DNA of 64,000 nucleotides. Source: Nonlabens tegetincola. Its GTDB lineage: Bacteria > Bacteroidota > Bacteroidia > Flavobacteriales > Flavobacteriaceae. Each line of letters begins with the position of its first letter. Position 1 is the stretch's first letter. The stretch lies in the NCBI RefSeq assembly GCF_002954355.1, contig NZ_MQVV01000014.1, positions 248,001 through 312,000 of the forward strand, given 5' to 3'. The position numbers and the translations under genes were made by a program. Below, in pieces: positions 60,417 through 64,000 of the stretch. The notes under the pieces were generated by a model. That model was not told where the DNA came from. It was given only the letters and a program-made list of their open reading frames with translations, and searched no databases.

Positions 60417-62453
60417 TTAGGAATGAAGTTTTTTTAAGTATTCTCTTATTTCTGTTTGAGAATTTACAACATCTTGTTTCTCAGACTTTCTGAAATTGTT
60501 AGATTCACTTTGATCGTGAATTCTAGCCTTATCTGTGTCATTTAATTGAAGGGTTAAAATTGTGTTTAATTCTTCATAAATTCTCTCGTCATAAATTGGA
60601 ACAAGAACTTCTATTCTACGATCTAAATTACGCGTCATCCAGTCGGCGCTACCAATAAATATTTTGGGATTTCCAGCATTATTAAATTTATAAATACGAC
60701 CGTGTTCCAAATAGGTATCTACAATGGAATAACAAGTAATATTTTCACTTAAGTTTTTGAGACCTGGGATTAAACAACTAAAACCTCTAACTAACAAAGT
60801 AATAATAACTCCTGCTTGACTTGCTTTATACAGTAATTCTATGATTCTAGGATCTTCTAATTGATTCATCTTTGCCCAAATAGCAGCTGGTTTACCTAAT
60901 TGCGCTTCATCAATTTCAGCTCTTATAAGATCTTCAAATGTTTGTCGAGTATTGTAAGGACTTACTAATAGGTGTTTAGGTTTGGGGATAATTAAATCAC
61001 CTTCCAATACTTTAAATACCTGATATAAATCTTTTGTTATAGGTTTATGAGAAGTAAAAAGTCCGTGATCGCAGTAAACCTTAGCTGTTTTAGAATTAAA
61101 ATTACCGGTTCCTATGTAAGCATATCTCTTCTTTTCACCATCAATGCGTTTTTGAATAAGTAAAGCTTTACTATGAACTTTAATATTAGGAAAACTCCAT
61201 ATGACACGAGCTCCTTTTTCTTCTAATATTTGGCCCCATTTAATATTGTTTTTTTCATCAAACCTAGCCTTTGCTTCAACAAAAACTACGACCTCTATTT
61301 CGTTCTCAACAGCTTCTAAAAGAGCTTGCACTAATTTTGAATCGTCGGCAACTCGATATAGAGATATTTTAATAAACTCTGTTGTATTATCATTTGCAGC
61401 TTGATTGACTAGGTTAGAGACATAATCAAAACTCATGAATGGAGTGTGAATGAGTTGGTCCTGTTTATCTATTAAAGCAAAATAGTCCTCGTTGCTTTCA
61501 AATTCTTTGTGTTCTATTTCCTTTTTAGGTTCGAGATAAAGATCTGGATTATCGAATGGTTTTGGGAAACTAAAGAAGTCATCAAAGTTATGATAAATAC
61601 CACCTTTAACTAGATCAATTTTACTCAAATCAAGACTTTTGCGCACATTCTTAATTACTTTGTCAGGAATGCTATCATCATAAAGTAGGCGAGTAGGTTC
61701 TCCAATATTACGTTGTTCTAGACTCTTGTAGATTTTTTCTGCTAGAGTTCCTTCGGCGAAATCTTCCACATAAAGCTCGGCATCACGACTTAATTTAATA
61801 CTGTAATAACCAGTTATTTCGTTTGAAAAAAAACGATCTAATTGAAGTTTAATAATATCGTCTATAAACGCAATGTGTGCATGATGATTATCTTTAACTA
61901 GGGTTATAAATCGACCAGAATCCTTAGGTATTTTTACAAGGCCATACTTATCTTTATCATTAAATGTAACTAATAAGTATAATCTTTGATTTTCTAGAAA
62001 AATGTTACTTTGTGTTCCTGCGTTGATGTAACTGATATCTAGATTATCCTCGTAATGTTCTTTAAACCATTTGTCTGCCAGTAACTTGTGATCGTTTTTT
62101 AAACTAATTTCATCGTGTAGATAAATACCATAATCCTCTAATTCTGGCTTAATACTTTCGTGGAATATAGTACCTAAAAAATGCTGTTGCTCTTGGACTT
62201 TGGCCAATATTTCTTTTACCAGTTTGGTTGGTTTGGTCTCTAATTTTTTTCGGTACTTTTTTCTTACCTTTTTAAGTTGTCGTAATTGAGAAATACGTAC
62301 TCTAAAGAACTCATCCAGATTTGATGAGAAAATGGCCATGAATTTAATACGCTCATAAACAGGTAAGTGATCATTGGCTGCTTCTTGGAGCACTCTGTGA
62401 TTAAAACTTAACCAATTAAGATCTCTATGTCGGTAAGGAAAATCGTATTTCAT
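60417..62453 (-). CDS. ppk1: Polyphosphate kinase 1
   Basis: Reversibly makes polyphosphate from ATP; membrane-associated in many bacteria. 678 aa, close to usual. Seen: N-terminal 'LNWLSFNHRVLQEA' and 'SNLDEFFRVR' (middle domain), then the catalytic C-terminal domains with 'VKVHSKALLI'-like 'IKVHSKALLIQKRIDGEKKR' (phospho-His), 'GTGNFNSKTAKVYCDHGLFT', 'GSADWMTRNLDRRIEVL' near the end. No exopolyphosphatase (ppx) gene lies next to it here, though such pairs are common. It is in a same-strand run with the phosphorylase and RidA genes. Confidence 0.94.
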   Translation of the reverse strand: MKYDFPYRHRDLNWLSFNHRVLQEAANDHLPVYERIKFMAIFSSNLDEFFRVRISQLRQLKKVRKKYRKKLETKPTKLVKEILAKVQEQQHFLGTIFHESIKPELEDYGIYLHDEISLKNDHKLLADKWFKEHYEDNLDISYINAGTQSNIFLENQRLYLLVTFNDKDKYGLVKIPKDSGRFITLVKDNHHAHIAFIDDIIKLQLDRFFSNEITGYYSIKLSRDAELYVEDFAEGTLAEKIYKSLEQRNIGEPTRLLYDDSIPDKVIKNVRKSLDLSKIDLVKGGIYHNFDDFFSFPKPFDNPDLYLEPKKEIEHKEFESNEDYFALIDKQDQLIHTPFMSFDYVSNLVNQAANDNTTEFIKISLYRVADDSKLVQALLEAVENEIEVVVFVEAKARFDEKNNIKWGQILEEKGARVIWSFPNIKVHSKALLIQKRIDGEKKRYAYIGTGNFNSKTAKVYCDHGLFTSHKPITKDLYQVFKVLEGDLIIPKPKHLLVSPYNTRQTFEDLIRAEIDEAQLGKPAAIWAKMNQLEDPRIIELLYKASQAGVIITLLVRGFSCLIPGLKNLSENITCYSIVDTYLEHGRIYKFNNAGNPKIFIGSADWMTRNLDRRIEVLVPIYDERIYEELNTILTLQLNDTDKARIHDQSESNNFRKSEKQDVVNSQTEIREYLKKLHS

Positions 62454-62508
62454 ACAGCTCGTAAATTTAAAAACGAGCTGTGTTTAATTCTGTTATTGTT
62501 AGGTTAAC

Positions 62509-63369
62509 TTAACTTAAACAATTAAGTGTAAAGCTAATAAGTTTTTCAACGGTCGCAGCTGGTTGTTCAGAAAAAGAACCTGTAGCTCGATTAGCAAGTA
62601 TAGCATTTAATGAAACTGCTCTATGACCTAGTAGATTTGCCATGGCATATATTCCAGCGGTCTCCATTTCTAGATTTGTAATGCGCTGGTTGTCATGGTT
62701 AAATCCTGCTAATTGCTCGTTGAGTTCCTCAAAAGCTGGTTTCAATCTTATAGTTCTACTTTGTGGACCATAAAATCCTACATTGGTTACCGTATTACCA
62801 TTGATCATTTCTACAGTTTGAAATTTTCTCGCTAGATCTGGATTACAATGTATTACATAAGGATTACTGTGATTGTCGTTGCGCGGTATTTGTTGAGAAA
62901 TCGCTTTCGCGAAAGCGGAATCACCACCATCATTTTGATACCAGTGATACAGACTGTCAAAACCGATTCCTCGTTGAGAAAGTACAAATGAGTCAACAGG
63001 AATATCAGGTTGTATGGCACCCGAAGTTCCCACACGAATAATGTCCAAGGAAGTAAGTTTCTTTTTTATTTTACGCGTTTTAAAATCAACATTCACTAAG
63101 GCATCCAATTCATTAAAAACGATGTCTATGTTATCCGTTCCAATTCCTGTACTTATAACGCTTATGCGTTTGTTGCGGTATAAACCTGTATGAGTATGAA
63201 ATTCTCGTTTTGCTACTCTAGTGTCTATTACATCAAAATGTTTGGAAACTTCACTTACACGTTCTGGATCACCAACAGTAATTATGGTAGAAGCTAGTTG
63301 TTCTGGCAATAAATTGAGGTGGTAAATACTACCATCATCATTTAGAATAAGTTCTGAGGATTCTAACAT
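62509..63369 (-). CDS. Nucleoside phosphorylase (uridine phosphorylase-like)
   Basis: A 286-aa enzyme of the PNP/UDP family, cleaving a nucleoside with phosphate to base and ribose-1-phosphate. Seen: 'IITVGDPERVSEVSKHF' (phosphate-binding Gly-Asp-Pro-x-Arg), 'GIGTDNIDIVFNEL', 'IIRVGTSGAIQPDIPVDSFV', and 'TNLEMETAGIYAMANLLGH' (ribose-binding Glu-Met-Glu). Likely salvages pyrimidines, which would matter if the nearby pyrB is inactive; the base is inferred only. A palindrome copy (62902-62917) is in frame and encodes 'SAFAKAI' in a surface loop. Confidence 0.88.
   Translation of the reverse strand: MLESSELILNDDGSIYHLNLLPEQLASTIITVGDPERVSEVSKHFDVIDTRVAKREFHTHTGLYRNKRISVISTGIGTDNIDIVFNELDALVNVDFKTRKIKKKLTSLDIIRVGTSGAIQPDIPVDSFVLSQRGIGFDSLYHWYQNDGGDSAFAKAISQQIPRNDNHSNPYVIHCNPDLARKFQTVEMINGNTVTNVGFYGPQSRTIRLKPAFEELNEQLAGFNHDNQRITNLEMETAGIYAMANLLGHRAVSLNAILANRATGSFSEQPAATVEKLISFTLNCLS
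62902..62917. repeat. Dispersed palindrome inside the nucleoside phosphorylase gene
   Basis: CGCTTTCG/CGAAAGCG, in frame, in a probable surface loop ('DSAFAKAIS'). Confidence 0.85.
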
Positions 63370-63373
63370 GGGA

Positions 63374-63772
63374 TTAAGGCATTTTCTTTGCGATAAATGA
63401 AATTTCTACGTTTACGTATTTAGGAAGGTTAGCTACTTCTACTGTTTCTCTGGCAGGAGCTGTTTTATCATCAAAATACGATCCGTACACTTCGTTTACA
63501 GTAGCAAAATTTTTCATATCACTCAAAAAAATAGTTGCTTTAATAACATCTTCAAAATTCATATCTGCCTGCTCTAATAAGCTTTCTAGATGTTTCATTA
63601 CAAGATGTGTTTCTTCTTTTAAATCATCTATTTTAAGTTCGCCGCTTTCTGGATCCATCGCAATTTGACCACTTGTATATAAAGTGTTTTCAAAAGCGTT
63701 TACATAGTGTATAGCTTGGTTGTATGGACCAATTGGTGCAGGGGCATTTTTAGTATAAATAATTCTTTTCAT
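63374..63772 (-). CDS. ridA: RidA-family (YjgF/YER057c) 2-iminobutanoate/2-iminopropanoate deaminase-like protein
   Basis: A 132-aa trimeric enzyme that hydrolyses reactive enamine/imine intermediates from pyridoxal phosphate enzymes. Seen: 'PAPIGPYNQAIHYVN', 'LYTSGQIAMDPESGEL', 'DVIKATIFLSDMKNFATVNE' and 'ARETVEVANLPKYVNVEISF' with the conserved Arg and Glu of the active site. Length is typical. It is 4 nt upstream of the phosphorylase gene on the same strand, so the two are probably co-transcribed. Confidence 0.93.
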   Translation of the reverse strand: MKRIIYTKNAPAPIGPYNQAIHYVNAFENTLYTSGQIAMDPESGELKIDDLKEETHLVMKHLESLLEQADMNFEDVIKATIFLSDMKNFATVNEVYGSYFDDKTAPARETVEVANLPKYVNVEISFIAKKMP

Positions 63773-63824
63773 AGCAGGTTATTAGAATTGACGTAAAGAT
63801 ACTATCAACAGTCTGATAATAAAA

Positions 63825-63852
63825 AAAACGACCGCTTTTAAGCAGTCGTTTT
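63825..63852. terminator. Bidirectional terminator
   Basis: AAAACGACCGCTT-TT-AAGCAGTCGTTTT (one mismatch) between the ridA promoter side and the end of the next minus-strand gene; ends transcription of the gene whose stop lies at 63876. Confidence 0.8.
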
Positions 63853-63875
63853 CATTTATTAATTCTAAGAGGATT

Positions 63876-64000
63876 CTATTGAACGGCTTGTAAGGCGTCA
63901 ATATTACCGTAACCATAACTAGAATTACGGTTAGGGTAGAAGTGAGCACTTTGTTTGAGTTTGTTAAGCACTTGAGTTTTTGTCCATGATGGGTTTTTAC
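63876..64000 (-). CDS. C-terminus of a subtilase-like (S8) serine peptidase, truncated by the window
   Basis: Only the last 41 codons are present on the minus strand, stop TAG at 63876-63878. The residues read '...WTKTQVLNKLKQSAHF' and end 'GYGNIDALQAVQ', the closing helix and 'G-x-G-x-I/V-(D/N)-A' pattern of S8 subtilases after the catalytic serine. Too short for a confident family call; the rest lies beyond 64000. Confidence 0.6.
   Translation of the reverse strand, partial: KNPSWTKTQVLNKLKQSAHFYPNRNSSYGYGNIDALQAVQ

Overview
The window reads as chromosome of a marine flavobacterium (Bacteroidota, Flavobacteriia). The signs are a low-GC genome (by eye, not computed), secreted proteins with C-terminal type IX secretion (T9SS) sorting domains, surface proteins opening with 'QVGINTN', flavobacterial -7 boxes (TAnnTTTG), and a dispersed palindrome, GCTTTCGCGAAAGC, of a kind I associate from memory with Nonlabens/Dokdonia-like genomes. 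I cannot name a species from sequence alone.

Region 1 (1-5588) holds the end of a KtrB/TrkH potassium channel subunit, a secreted surface protein, an M20 amidohydrolase lipoprotein, and a WYL regulator divergent from the RNA ligase gene rtcB. The rtcB leader carries three inverted repeats in a row. Region 2 (5589-6585) is a small PH-domain gene bracketed by two near-identical 112-bp direct repeats. Each repeat can fold a long hairpin, and the second sits just upstream of the defence operon.

Region 3 (6586-29254) is the most interesting part: one same-strand operon-like run of 13 genes, about 22.7 kb. It is built on a type I restriction-modification scaffold with two HsdM paralogues, one two-TRD HsdS and one HsdR at the far end. 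Between them are a GmrSD-like DUF262+HNH protein, a membrane-anchored protein, a protein with a HEPN-like RNase motif, a GHKL ATPase fused to a DUF3883-type nuclease, a HARE-HTH/GIY-YIG protein, two small unknowns, and a DEDDh exonuclease-RecQ-UvrD giant. The RecQ motor of that giant is split between two ORFs at the RecA1/RecA2 boundary, with an ATGA overlap next to a T6 run. Micro-duplications of the start of hsdM2 and the end of hsdS flank two cargo genes and look like insertion scars. The whole is a candidate composite anti-phage system that I do not recognise as a named one.

Region 4 (29335-47744) holds a metal-uptake pair (His-rich DUF4198 protein plus HupE/UreJ), a DUF6642-like protein, an AraC-aldehyde dehydrogenase-DUF779 module, a heptad-histidine lipoprotein, T9SS and surface proteins, a tiny basic protein, mnmE, an S9 glutamyl-endopeptidase-like enzyme, an Hpt protein and comM/yifB.

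Region 5 (47874-64000) holds miaE, a pyrR-pyrB operon whose pyrB lacks an internal block of about 29 residues, rpsA, an endonuclease I/lamin-tail/T9SS protein, an RsmB-type methyltransferase, an orphan substrate-binding-like protein, ppk1, a nucleoside phosphorylase, a RidA protein and the tail of a subtilase-like protein.
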